Shown here: one piece after another, positions 25,201-32,754 of the stretch
Position numbering within the stretch: position 1 is the stretch's first letter
Layout of the letters: each line of letters begins with the position of its first letter
NCBI GenBank assembly: GCA_030606265.1
Contig: JAUWGT010000004.1
Coordinates: forward strand, 1 to 35,913
DNA: 35,913 nucleotides
DNA from: Candidatus Stahliibacteriota bacterium
Lineage (GTDB): Bacteria > Hydrothermota > Tepidihabitantia > SM23-42
Direction of reading: 5' to 3'
Program-made: the position numbers and the translations under genes
The notes under the pieces: model-generated
Databases searched by the model: none
Seen by the model: the letters and a program-made list of their open reading frames with translations, nothing else
What the model was told of the DNA's origin: nothing

Positions 25201-25289
25201 ATGCTCGTCCTGTGCCAGCAGGGGTATACTTTGTGCGCGTTAAAGCAAAAGATATTGAAAAAACCGAGAAAGTAATAAAACTGAAGTAG
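22278..25289 (+). CDS. Secreted C25 (gingipain-like) peptidase homologue with T9SS-type C-terminal domain, catalytic His apparently lost
   Basis: A 1003-aa exported protein: signal peptide ending SIAYA, then a C25-like caspase fold (about 30-360: RYLVITPDNFYNTLQPLVEW, FVILVGHPGYIP). The place where gingipains have GHGS reads YRGNASVHW (N231, with H235 four residues later), while the nucleophile region keeps a cysteine (STTCRTV, C261). Residues about 365-690 are Ig-like modules, followed by a domain near 690-890 that resembles a glutamine-amidotransferase-like or ThuA-style fold (a weak guess). The end (FSISPNPF, YDILGRLIR, VPAGVYFVRV, KVIKLK) is a T9SS type A/FlgD-like sorting domain, implying outer-surface delivery. 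Proteolytic activity is doubtful. Confidence 0.85.
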   Translation: MRRHFRGYKNRLKYLVLLTILGSIAYAQTGARYLVITPDNFYNTLQPLVEWKYKKGMKPAVYKLSQVGYDSVSIRNFILNCYDTWDIQPEFVILVGHPGYIPMCYYPYGGYNYYTDNYYGNMDGDIYNEILPGRLSVQDTTQLKTIINKVFAYERHPFTSDSLWFKKGVAIANCDGDDDSIYLYCMRYAESLAVNNGFALVDTFCNYTGHNYTHIQNSINQGRMFVMYRGNASVHWYNPFDLNPYSLANGDKLPIILSTTCRTVSPSSSPILGENFLRVGTPTNLRGAVAFYGGTRNTGNAAHLRNAVAMGFLDAIFIDNKRTFGEAGEGGRKRVYQQWGDLREYNNFTCLGDPELNLWTDSPCSLDVQHPEFVPFSAFNFVVTVKKADDQTLISDAFVCVAGKLDTTVYFLDTTDINGEVNFNIDPQILNDTLYITVTGRNLLPYEGSMQVKILNYCHIVYLNSFVDDSAAGNDDGRINPTEDIELPVWISNLSESTGVAITGKLRSNDSYITLTDTVKNFGDVLGGDSAFTGSDGFNFTVVHSCPDGHQIDFELLCSDINDSIWMSEFSKVVLAPKFILSGITLSGGNGNNILEPAETLDVIISLRNQGAAAADSVSTVLRCAAPEVFILDSIGTFGHIGSDSTQDNDQDPFVIAADSGVPIGTVVDFEMVVYSNYCNDTIRFELVIGQKNYYLWNPDLSPSSGENIHAILNSTGYSGDYGTNLPSDLNTYQTLLVCLGVYSIRYLITQGSTEAVAITDYLNNGGRVYLEGSSAWFVDPQYHNGHDFGPLFGINATTWSYGDMGPVVGHPSTFTNSMYFDYGGENRYMDHIDPTGSGFLILRDNNNSYNCGIANDAGSYRTVGVSFELGGLIDASPPSTRAALLDSIMNFFGVPLPGVFENSQERLDIAHFSISPNPFMKLTEISFSTGHGAKGIEFLGIYDILGRLIRILPTSQCNLNESVFSVCWDGSDEHARPVPAGVYFVRVKAKDIEKTEKVIKLK

Positions 25290-25324
25290 ACTGAAGTACA
25301 AAACTTACAGTCCATTCACTCTGT

Positions 25325-25355
25325 CACTTTGGTAATTACCAGAGTGGCGTTTTTT
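25325..25355 (+). terminator. Rho-independent terminator after the C25-like gene
   Basis: An 11-base-arm hairpin (CACTTTGGTAA pairing with TTACCAGAGTG, one G-U) followed by GCG and six T. On the minus strand no T-run follows, so it mainly serves the plus-strand gene. Confidence 0.85.
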
Positions 25356-26646
25356 AAATTTGTTTGGATAAAAGATTTTTTATCTTGCTGTACAACCTCG
25401 GTTTTGACTGAGGAAAATACCAGGTATAGAAGAGGTTATTGTGATATAAAGGATCGGTATTCTCGTCAAAGCCGGTTTTTTCAAACTCTTTGGTATGCGG
25501 GATAGGTGAAAATTCGCATAGGTGCGCGTGCACTTGCAATTCATGACATAGTTTGATCGAATCAATAATTTCTTCATGTTCCTGATCTGGCATGCCAAAC
25601 AATATGTAAGTATGTATTGCATCTGCAGAAAAGCCGGCTTGTTTTAGAACCTTGACTGCATTCATGAATTCCTCAGTATTTACCTTACCACCGGTACGTT
25701 GTTGAACCTCTGGGTTGGTCGTTTCCAGGCTCAAATACATTGTTTTAAAATTCGCCTTATACATTAGATGGGCGATCTCTTCAGTTATATACCGACAGTG
25801 CAAGCCATTAGAAGCGTGAAAATTTAGTTTGTATTGCCGCTGCACGATTTCATGGAGAAGACTGGGGAATTTTTTATTATAGAGCAATGCGTCATCAAAA
25901 AAAGCGATATTTTTTGTCTTTTGTGCAAATTGGTCTAATTGCCTGATGATTACCTTATTAACAAAAATGCGAAAGTTCGGGCATAATACCTTTATTGCGC
26001 AGTACGTGCAATTGAAGGGACAACCCCGTGAGGTTAGGATAATCCCATAATCGAGTTTATCATACAAAGAAAAATCAGGTGTAGCACGACCGGGATTCAA
26101 CTCAGTAGTTGCAGGATACCCTAAATCAGCTAGTAGATCGATAAGATGGGCTTCTGAAGGACCGGTGAAAATTATATCTGCACCAGAATATTTTTTCGCG
26201 TGTTTTTGGCAAATCGTGGCATAAATACCACCGAGGATAATCTTTGTTTCTGGAAACACTTCTCTTAGAATCTTTATTATTTCGAATACACCGAGATACC
26301 AGTAGGTCATGCTCGAAGTGACAAATACAATATCTGGTTGGGGCAATTTTCTTATCACTTTCACAAAACATTCTCTTGGTATGCCATATCGTTTATAGCA
26401 TCGCGGTACGATTTCAAATATTTCAGGTTTCTCAACAACTTCGTGGTGGTACTTACCCCGTCCATAAATATCAGTTTTGGTTTTGGTTTTGTAATAAGGA
26501 CTCAAGCGATCCATGCAATCGATAAAGTCGATTTCAAACCCGATTTTTTTTAGAATATTTGCAACGATCAATAGACCAACTGGTTTATTCCAAAAATCAA
26601 ACGCCTTGAAATCATAGACCCATGGGTTGACTAATAATGCGCGCAT
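25354..26646 (-). CDS. Radical SAM protein with B12-binding domain
   Basis: A 430-aa protein. The N-terminal part (MRALLVNPWVYDFKAFDFWNKP, ILGGIYATICQKHAKKY) resembles the Rossmann-like B12-binding domain that precedes many class B radical SAM enzymes. The radical SAM core starts at SRGCPFNCTYC, with cluster cysteines C209, C213 and C216, and contains YLSLETTNPEVQQRTGGKV and ILFGMPDQ, typical of the Elp3/MiaB-like subgroup fold. The substrate cannot be told (methyltransferase, lipid or cofactor modification are possible). It stands alone and has its own leaderless-type promoter. Confidence 0.88.
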   Translation of the reverse strand: MRALLVNPWVYDFKAFDFWNKPVGLLIVANILKKIGFEIDFIDCMDRLSPYYKTKTKTDIYGRGKYHHEVVEKPEIFEIVPRCYKRYGIPRECFVKVIRKLPQPDIVFVTSSMTYWYLGVFEIIKILREVFPETKIILGGIYATICQKHAKKYSGADIIFTGPSEAHLIDLLADLGYPATTELNPGRATPDFSLYDKLDYGIILTSRGCPFNCTYCAIKVLCPNFRIFVNKVIIRQLDQFAQKTKNIAFFDDALLYNKKFPSLLHEIVQRQYKLNFHASNGLHCRYITEEIAHLMYKANFKTMYLSLETTNPEVQQRTGGKVNTEEFMNAVKVLKQAGFSADAIHTYILFGMPDQEHEEIIDSIKLCHELQVHAHLCEFSPIPHTKEFEKTGFDENTDPLYHNNLFYTWYFPQSKPRLYSKIKNLLSKQI

Positions 26647-26651
26647 GTTTG

Positions 26652-26679
26652 ATTGTACTTAATTGGAAAGAAATATCAA
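26652..26679 (-). promoter_or_regulatory. Promoter of the radical SAM gene
   Basis: Minus strand TTGATA, 16 bases, TACAAT, only five bases before the ATG at 26646; no ribosome binding site. Confidence 0.7.
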
Positions 26680-26767
26680 GGCTGCAATTTTTTCATAGGT
26701 GATGCCTATTTGTTACGTTCATACCTGCAGTAAAAATGGAGGTAAAGTAAGTTTCTGTTTTTTTATA

Positions 26768-26795
26768 TTGACTTTGCTCTGCAGATTTATAGAAT
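26768..26795 (+). promoter_or_regulatory. Promoter of the PLDc_N gene
   Basis: TTGACT, 16 bases, TAGAAT, six bases before the ATG at 26802; a leaderless transcript is predicted. Confidence 0.7.
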
Positions 26796-26801
26796 TGTAG
26801 T

Positions 26802-27023
26802 ATGGAAATAATAATCGTTCTTTTCTGGTTAGTCGCAATGGGGATCGGGCTTCTTGGTACGGTATTTTGGATATGGATGATAATCGAAGTCGCGACAAAA
26901 GAGCCTGAAAATGGTAATGACAAGATCGTGTGGATTCTTGTCGTGGTATTGGCTGGTGTTATCGGCGCGGCAGTTTACTACTTTGTAAGAAGACCAGAAC
27001 GAATGAAGAAGTTCGGTAAATAA
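26802..27023 (+). CDS. Small two-helix membrane protein, PLDc_N domain
   Basis: A 73-aa protein with two membrane helices (about 3-27 and 42-65) and the signature WMIIEVATKEPENGNDKIVWILVV...GAAVYYFVRRPER, which matches the phospholipase D N-terminal domain family (PF13396). No catalytic HKD domain follows, as is usual for stand-alone members. Function unknown. It lies divergent from the radical SAM gene. Confidence 0.88.
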   Translation: MEIIIVLFWLVAMGIGLLGTVFWIWMIIEVATKEPENGNDKIVWILVVVLAGVIGAAVYYFVRRPERMKKFGK

Positions 27024-27144
27024 ATACGAACAGAGCCAATACATAACTCAAATTAGCATTTCAAATAGCCGGTATATGGTATTAATCCAGCGGTTACCAA
27101 TCTGCAAGGTGCAACGGTTTATGCCTGGACAATGGGGACGGTGC

Positions 27145-27173
27145 TTGACAAAAGGGAAGATTCAAGATATATT
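27145..27173 (+). promoter_or_regulatory. Likely promoter of the SARP-like regulator
   Basis: TTGACA, 17 bases, TATATT, giving a leader of about 50 bases. A second TATAAT at 27223-27228 lies too close (three bases) to the ATG at 27232 to serve that start. A loose inverted repeat (AAAAGGGA 27150-27157, TCCCTTTT 27192-27199) surrounds the -10, and the 208-base gap otherwise holds nothing recognisable. Confidence 0.6.
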
Positions 27174-27231
27174 ACCTACTAGTAAATGTTGTCCCTTTTT
27201 CAATTGCAATTAACAGTAGGGCTATAATTTT

Positions 27232-30200
27232 ATGAATAAAGATACTTCATTTGAAATATTAAGTATGCATGAACCATTTGTCGGACGACAAAAAGAGTTA
27301 AAATGCTTAAGGCATCATTTAGAAAAGGCAATAGACTATAGCGGTCGTTTTATCCTTATTCAGGGTGAGATTGGTGTAGGAAAAACAAGACTTCTCAAGC
27401 AATTTGTTGATAAGATTCAAGAACGAAATTTTCACATTTTGAATGGCAGAGTAATAAAAGATGAGGTAAGACCTTTTTCGCCTTTTATTAAGATGATAGA
27501 GTATTATTTATGTAATTTAGAACATAACCGCGCGTGGCTCGTAAAATTCCTGGAGCCGGAAATCGCTCCCTATTTCATTCATCTCATACCTGAACTCAAG
27601 AATCACTATCCATTGGACATGCCACATCTGGCACATACTGTTGACAACCTGTCATTTGTCTATGTTTTCCAACGTTTTTTTGAAAATCTATCTAAATCCA
27701 AACCTCTTATCCTGATTCTGGATGACATCCAGTGGATGAGTGGAGAATCCATTGAACTACTAAAATACTTTGTTAAAAGGATAATCGACCAGCCTATTTT
27801 ATTTGTTGCAACTACACGTTTGTACAAAGATAATCCGGTATTACAACAAACCATAGATGAGTTTAATGAGATGCGTCTGGTCTTCGATATCAACCTTGTA
27901 AACTTTTCCCAGACTGAGACAGAAAACTTAGTAAATCAGAAGTTTAAAAACGACCTTCCCAATCATTTCGTGCACTGGCTTTTTACAACTACTAAAGGTA
28001 ATCCCTTATTCATTGAGGAAATAATCAAAACTTTCATCCGTCAAAATATTATCCGTTATGATGTTGACAAAAACGAATGGCTGGTTGAAGAGGATTATGA
28101 AGATTTTCCAATACCTGAAACAGTGGAGAGTATAGTCAGTTATCGCCTGGATAATTTAGCTGCGCCTGAATTAAAACTACTGCAGAGTGCAGCAGTAATC
28201 GGTGAAAGATTTAACCTCAAAATACTTGGTAAACTGGTTGGCTTAATGCCAAAAAAACAATTTTTGAGGTCATACAATATATTAATCGCTTCAGGACTGA
28301 TTAAAGATTTTGAAGATACAAAACAATTCTCCCATCCGTTAATTCATGAACTACTGTACCAGAGGATCAAGATAGACAAACGGCGCAAATTACATCGGAA
28401 ACTTGCCAATATTCTAAAGAATATCCAGGCAAACGATGAAGAGATCGCCTTTCATATGACAAAGGATTTGGTTCCAACCGAAGAGACTAAACAACTCGTC
28501 TCTTATCTATTTAAAATTTCCAAGGATTTGCTTAATAATTATAATTACCGTCTTGCCTGGAAATATCTAAGAATAGCACAAAGAATAGCCGATAAAATTT
28601 TGCCATTGAATAAACAAAGGATGAAGATTAAAGCTGAACTCAATCATCTTTCCTGGATATTGGGTAGGGATGTTCTATCATTTGAAGAAGCAGAGCGATT
28701 TGTTACGGAGTTAGTAAATAATGATCTGAGAAAAGAGGCGGCAATTCACTATCGAATGCTCTTTCACGATGCACTGGTTGCTCAAGATTTGAAAATAGCT
28801 GAAAAATATCTGGAAAAAGGAATATCCCTGGTGAAAAAGAATGATGCATTCTACTGGACATTAATAGTTGAACATTGTCTTCTGCAGAGAAGAAAGGGAT
28901 TATTAAAGGAGTCAGAAAAAGAGGCAAAAAGGCTCAGTACAGAAATTCCCCAGGTAAAGGCTCCTGAAGCATTGTACAAGGTATTCACCAATCTTGGATT
29001 AGTTTCATACTTAAAAGGGGACCTTAAAGAGGCACATCAATTTCTTTCTCGAGCTTTGAATATCGCAGAACAATATCATCTCCTTCTTTATATTGGCGAT
29101 GCTTATTCCAATTTAGGGCTTGTTGAAATGTCAATGGGTGAACTGGATTCTGCGCTTATGAAATTTAATGATTCAATAAAAGAGGCAGAGTTACTCCAGC
29201 GCGAACCCATAATTGGAATTGATTTGCTTTATATTGGATATTCTTTTTTACTTAAGGGCGAGTATGAGCGGGCGATTAAAATCTTTGAGCAGGCAGATAA
29301 AAAGGCTAAAAAGACCCATAATCCGAGATTGCAATTAAGTGCTCAGTTGGGCAAGGCAAGAGTATTCCTGGAATTAGGTGATATCGAAAAAGCAGAATCA
29401 ATAGTAAAAGAAATACCTGAACATAAAATGGAGAAAGGAGCCTACTGCGAGCTGCAGCTCATCAAAAGTTTAATTTATCTAAAGAAAGGTGAGCTGAATC
29501 TTGCTGAGAAATTTGCAAATAAAGCATTGAAATTTGCGAAAAAATTGAATCTCGAATTGCGTTCAGCACGGGCTCTGGGTATAAAGGCATTGGTCCTTTT
29601 ACATAGACAAGAACGAAAGAAAGCATTGAACTATTTGGAAAAAGCAAAAACCATGCTTTTATCAATAGGAGCAATTCCTCTTATTAGTGATATACTGGTT
29701 AACTTTGGACTTGCAATGGGTGGTGCTCAAGGAGAATCCCTGCTAATACAAGGATTAAACATGCTATTTGATATGCATGCTCATGCAAAGATTACTGCTC
29801 TTTGTAAAGTCATGAAGAAAAAGGGGTTTAATAGTGCCCTTAAATTTGTCCGTGAAAGAATACATGAAGTTGAGACAGATAAGATTGATGTATTCACTTT
29901 TGGTGGTCTATCAGTAAAGAAACATGGTGAGTTGAATGTGGTTTCCAAAAAAGAATGGCAATCCAGAAAGGCGCAGGAATTATTGGGTTTGATTCTTGTG
30001 CAGTCTGGTTCTGGCGGCGTGACCAGAGAAAAATTAACTTCATATCTCTGGCCAGAGACAACCAGAAAAAAATCACAGGCAAATTTCCGGGTTGCTTTGA
30101 CTCATCTTAATAATGTTCTGGGCAATAAAGTTATCCTTCAGAAAGGTACCTTTCTTACGTTCAACAAGGAACTTATTCAAGCAGATTTTTGGATATTTGA

Positions 30201-30627
30201 CTCGCTTGTTAAAGAGTGGCAAAACCTTAAGCAATGTGGCAAACTTCACCCAGCAGAAGATAAAGCGCGCAAGGCGGTTGCTCTATATAAGGGTATTTTC
30301 CTTTCTGAATTCTATAATCAACCCATACTAAATAAGCAGCGTGTATTGGAAAGTAATGTAAGGGACATCTTGTTCTGGTTAGCAACAAGATGTATGGAAC
30401 GGATTGAATGGCAAGAAGCAGTCTTGTTTGCGCAAAGACTTCTAACCTTTGATTTAAGTGACGAACGGGCATGCAAAATTATCATGGAGGGTTTGTATAA
30501 CCAGGGCGATCGGGTAGGTGCGATAAGGCAATTTGAACGTTTGAACAAAAGCCTTAAACAAGAATTAGATACCACACCGAGCCCTGAAACAATTAAACTC
30601 TATAAAAAAATCACTGGCGCAGGTTAA
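27232..30627 (+). CDS. AAA ATPase / TPR / C-terminal SARP-type (wHTH-BTAD) transcriptional regulator
   Basis: An 1131-aa regulator. FVGRQKELKCL opens an AAA/STAND ATPase with Walker A GEIGVGKT at 45-52 and Walker B LILILDDIQW near 158-167. TPRs fill roughly 400-860 (YSNLGLVEMSMGELDSALMKF and others). From about 883 comes an OmpR-like winged helix (VFTFGGLSVKKHGE, SRKAQELLGLILV, REKLTSYLWPE) and then a BTAD (about 990-1125, ending DTTPSPETIKLYKKI). The DNA-binding part is thus C-terminal, whereas classical SARPs have it first. The start is uncertain: ATG 27232 or ATG 27265 (MHEPFVGRQ); neither has a Shine-Dalgarno. The gene looks more A+T- and lysine-rich than its neighbours. It lies directly before the TCGT-iteron promoter region. 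Confidence 0.92.
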   Translation: MNKDTSFEILSMHEPFVGRQKELKCLRHHLEKAIDYSGRFILIQGEIGVGKTRLLKQFVDKIQERNFHILNGRVIKDEVRPFSPFIKMIEYYLCNLEHNRAWLVKFLEPEIAPYFIHLIPELKNHYPLDMPHLAHTVDNLSFVYVFQRFFENLSKSKPLILILDDIQWMSGESIELLKYFVKRIIDQPILFVATTRLYKDNPVLQQTIDEFNEMRLVFDINLVNFSQTETENLVNQKFKNDLPNHFVHWLFTTTKGNPLFIEEIIKTFIRQNIIRYDVDKNEWLVEEDYEDFPIPETVESIVSYRLDNLAAPELKLLQSAAVIGERFNLKILGKLVGLMPKKQFLRSYNILIASGLIKDFEDTKQFSHPLIHELLYQRIKIDKRRKLHRKLANILKNIQANDEEIAFHMTKDLVPTEETKQLVSYLFKISKDLLNNYNYRLAWKYLRIAQRIADKILPLNKQRMKIKAELNHLSWILGRDVLSFEEAERFVTELVNNDLRKEAAIHYRMLFHDALVAQDLKIAEKYLEKGISLVKKNDAFYWTLIVEHCLLQRRKGLLKESEKEAKRLSTEIPQVKAPEALYKVFTNLGLVSYLKGDLKEAHQFLSRALNIAEQYHLLLYIGDAYSNLGLVEMSMGELDSALMKFNDSIKEAELLQREPIIGIDLLYIGYSFLLKGEYERAIKIFEQADKKAKKTHNPRLQLSAQLGKARVFLELGDIEKAESIVKEIPEHKMEKGAYCELQLIKSLIYLKKGELNLAEKFANKALKFAKKLNLELRSARALGIKALVLLHRQERKKALNYLEKAKTMLLSIGAIPLISDILVNFGLAMGGAQGESLLIQGLNMLFDMHAHAKITALCKVMKKKGFNSALKFVRERIHEVETDKIDVFTFGGLSVKKHGELNVVSKKEWQSRKAQELLGLILVQSGSGGVTREKLTSYLWPETTRKKSQANFRVALTHLNNVLGNKVILQKGTFLTFNKELIQADFWIFDSLVKEWQNLKQCGKLHPAEDKARKAVALYKGIFLSEFYNQPILNKQRVLESNVRDILFWLATRCMERIEWQEAVLFAQRLLTFDLSDERACKIIMEGLYNQGDRVGAIRQFERLNKSLKQELDTTPSPETIKLYKKITGAG

Positions 30628-30636
30628 CTGCGCATA

Positions 30637-30669
30637 AGAGAGCTCTAAAAGACTGTTTTCGAGTTCTCT
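30637..30669 (+). terminator. Strong hairpin after the SARP-like gene
   Basis: A 14-base-arm hairpin (AGAGAGCTCTAAAA against TTTTCGAGTTCTCT, one G-U and one mismatch) begins nine bases after the stop. No U-tract follows, so termination is likely but not proven; mRNA 3'-end protection is the alternative. Confidence 0.55.
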
Positions 30670-30754
30670 CCATAACTACAATATCTATCCCCTCTTTTCA
30701 TAGCTTAATCTCCTTTTTTCCGTATTTTCTTAACGTTTTTTTAACGCTTGCCAT

Positions 30755-30760
30755 TATAAT
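30755..30760 (+). promoter_or_regulatory. -10 element of the zinc-ribbon gene
   Basis: TATAAT six bases before ATG 30767, the leaderless spacing seen elsewhere here. No good -35 is found (TTAACG at 30730 is too far, with a 19-base spacer). Confidence 0.5.
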
Positions 30761-30766
30761 TATGTG

Positions 30767-31021
30767 ATGCAGAATACAAACAAGAAAATCTGTTCTCAAT
30801 GCAACTATCTGGGCAAAGAAACAGACAATTCCTGCCCATATTGTGGTATAAGGTTAATCTCAGTATGCCCAAGTTGTAGAGCACCAATACGGGTTGCATT
30901 TGCTGAATACTGTTATTCATGCGGAATTCGGTTTAAGGATGTGGTAGAGAAAAAAGCATCAAACAGAAAGGAGGCGATGAAAAAAGACAAAGAGACTACG
31001 AGACCCGGTGACAAATCATGA
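30767..31021 (+). CDS. Double zinc-ribbon small protein
   Basis: An 84-aa protein (ATG 30767 preferred over the GTG one codon earlier). Two zinc ribbons are formed from four CxxC knuckles: CSQC, CPYC, CPSC and CYSC, about residues 9-57, as in DZR proteins, followed by a lysine-rich tail. The cyclase-AAA-TPR protein at 11297 begins with a single ribbon of the same kind. The last three codons and the stop (DKS, TGA) are contributed by the duplicated sequence that starts at 31010, so the 3' end may have been altered by that repeat. Role unknown; nucleic-acid or protein binding is the usual guess. Confidence 0.8.
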   Translation: MQNTNKKICSQCNYLGKETDNSCPYCGIRLISVCPSCRAPIRVAFAEYCYSCGIRFKDVVEKKASNRKEAMKKDKETTRPGDKS

Positions 31022-31091
31022 TATCGTATTCGTGAATCGTAATTCGTGCTCGTATAATGAGTTAAACGATATTAACGAATATGAAAGATAT
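31010..31091 (+). promoter_or_regulatory. Duplicated promoter-like region with TCGT iterons, copy 1
   Basis: An 82-base sequence repeated at 32633. It contains five TCGT boxes at 31024, 31030, 31037, 31044 and 31050 (steps 6, 7, 7, 6), the last running into TATAAT (TCGTATAAT), and two inverted ACGA boxes downstream. The -35 position has no TTGACA-like match, unlike the other promoters here, suggesting activator dependence. It could alternatively be a small mobile repeat. Confidence 0.65.
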
Positions 31092-31140
31092 GGGGTTAAT
31101 CCCGGGTCACAGGGAGAAAAATAAACACAAAAAAAGGAGG
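31085..31140 (+). promoter_or_regulatory. Shared 5' leader of the propeller genes, copy 1
   Basis: The stretch from AAGATATGGGGT through CCCGGGTC and an A-rich run to AAAAAGGAGG recurs at 34153 and, more loosely, at 32707. It brings the ribosome binding site of the SBBP gene. Confidence 0.65.
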
Positions 31141-31145
31141 ATAAA

Positions 31146-32591
31146 ATGAATAAGTGTTTAATAATCCTATTATTGACAATATTTGTTATCCCAAAGATAG
31201 TACTTGCTGAAGACCCGCCCATAGAAGTCTGGGTCCGAACCTTGGGATTACTCGGTGATGATTGGGGAGAGGATATTACAGTGGACCCAGCAGGTTATGT
31301 CTATGTGACTGGTAATACCTATAATCCCTATGGTGTACCAAGTTATAATTGGCTTACTGTCAAATACGATGCGGACGGCACTCCGATATGGGGGGAAATC
31401 TATGACTCAGGGTATGGTGATGATATAGCCACAGCAGTTGTAGTGGACAACGCTGGTAATGTTTATGTAGTCGGTTGTAGCCCGGATAATACAATTCGTG
31501 ACTGGCGCTACATAAAGTACGATGCAGACGGTAATCTTCTATGGAATAAGATCGGTGATTGGGGGGCAAATGTGGACAAGGTCTGCAATGATATTGTGGT
31601 GGACACAGTGGGAGGATATCTGTATATGACCGGGGAATTTATAGCTCCAGATGGCTCATGGGACTATCTCACTGCCCAATGCGACCTGGACGGCAATTAT
31701 ATCCGCGATAGATCCTGGGGTAGTGCAATTTATAACAGCGGACGGGCTATTGCAATAGACCCAGCGGGGTATATTTATGTGACCGGTGTCAACGGGTCTG
31801 CAGACTTATTCTGGGCAACTCTTAAATACGATATGGACTTGAACTTCCAGTGGTCAAAAGTCTACAACTCCTCAGGAGCAGATGACCATATACCTGCAGG
31901 TGGTACAATAACGGTGGATCACGCGGGGTGTTTTATTGTCGTTGGTTGGGTGGAGAATGCAAGCACTGATTGGCAGATCGTCAAGTATCTCCCAGATGGC
32001 ACTTTTATATGGAATAAAATTATTGATACAGGCAATAATGATGAAGGCGCCTGGGGTGTTGTGGTGGACTCCGCAGATTACATCTATGTAAACGGTGATT
32101 TTGCTGCCGGCACTACAGGTTGGGATTGTCGAACCATCAAATTTGACGTGAATAGCAATATCCAGTGGACCGTGACCTATGATGGAGGCTACGGCAATGA
32201 TGCCGGTCGCGGTATAGCAATTGATGATTCGGGATTCGTATATGTAGTCGGCCATTCTTATAGAACAGTAGATCACGACTTTTTGACAATAAAATACGAA
32301 CAGCAGACAGGAATTGAAGAGCAGTCATCAGGCGGTTATTTTTCCCTTCTCAGTCTTGAGGTAGTTAATAACCCTACATCTACTCCGACACTCAGTTACA
32401 CGCTTCCTGCTGGAATAAAGGCTAGTTTGAGTTTCTACTCTGCCGATGGGAGAAGAATCGAGGAATTCTCACTTAACTCATCTCAGTCCACCTTTACCTG
32501 GGATGCGAGTGAGTTACCTTGCGGTGTGTATTTTGCGCGATTATGGTTGGGTAATCAATCAATATCTGCGAAAATTTGTTTGACAAGGTGA
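31146..32591 (+). CDS. Secreted SBBP-repeat beta-propeller protein with T9SS-type sorting domain
   Basis: A 481-aa protein with a clear signal peptide (MNKCLIILLLTIFVIPKIVLA). About seven blades carry the SBBP pattern, e.g. DPAGYVYVTGNTYN, DNAGNVYVVGCSP and DDSGFVYVVGHSY, each with a following tryptophan and KYDADG. The last 85 residues (VVNNPTSTPTLSYTLPAG, FYSADGRRIEEF, LPCGVYFARLWLG) form a T9SS type A-like C-terminal domain. It is probably displayed at the surface or released. GGAGG precedes the ATG. Confidence 0.88.
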   Translation: MNKCLIILLLTIFVIPKIVLAEDPPIEVWVRTLGLLGDDWGEDITVDPAGYVYVTGNTYNPYGVPSYNWLTVKYDADGTPIWGEIYDSGYGDDIATAVVVDNAGNVYVVGCSPDNTIRDWRYIKYDADGNLLWNKIGDWGANVDKVCNDIVVDTVGGYLYMTGEFIAPDGSWDYLTAQCDLDGNYIRDRSWGSAIYNSGRAIAIDPAGYIYVTGVNGSADLFWATLKYDMDLNFQWSKVYNSSGADDHIPAGGTITVDHAGCFIVVGWVENASTDWQIVKYLPDGTFIWNKIIDTGNNDEGAWGVVVDSADYIYVNGDFAAGTTGWDCRTIKFDVNSNIQWTVTYDGGYGNDAGRGIAIDDSGFVYVVGHSYRTVDHDFLTIKYEQQTGIEEQSSGGYFSLLSLEVVNNPTSTPTLSYTLPAGIKASLSFYSADGRRIEEFSLNSSQSTFTWDASELPCGVYFARLWLGNQSISAKICLTR

Positions 32592-32632
32592 AATAGAGAA
32601 AAAGATGGAAGATAGGTTTTGGTATGAATGCG

Positions 32633-32714
32633 GACAAATCATGATATCGTATTCGTGAATCGTAGTTCGTGCTCGTATAATGAGTTAAACGATATTAACG
32701 AATATTGAAGATAT
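32633..32714 (+). promoter_or_regulatory. Duplicated promoter-like region with TCGT iterons, copy 2
   Basis: Same as copy 1 with about three differences, one of which (A to G) turns a TCGTAAT box into TCGTAGT and leaves all TCGT cores intact. It lies in the 163-base gap before the PQQ-propeller gene, followed by a looser version of the shared leader and AAGGAGG. Confidence 0.65.
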
Positions 32715-32754
32715 AGGGTCTCAGGGTAATAAATAAGCAAAACAAGGAGGAAAG

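Noticed and set aside
25325-25355. Terminator considered as serving the radical SAM gene as well
   Set aside because: On the minus strand the hairpin is followed by GACAGAGTG, with no T-run; bidirectional use is possible but unsupported.
31872-32276. 134-aa minus-strand ORF and other long antisense ORFs inside the propeller genes
   Set aside because: They mirror the repeated blades and have no ribosome binding sites or recognisable domains.
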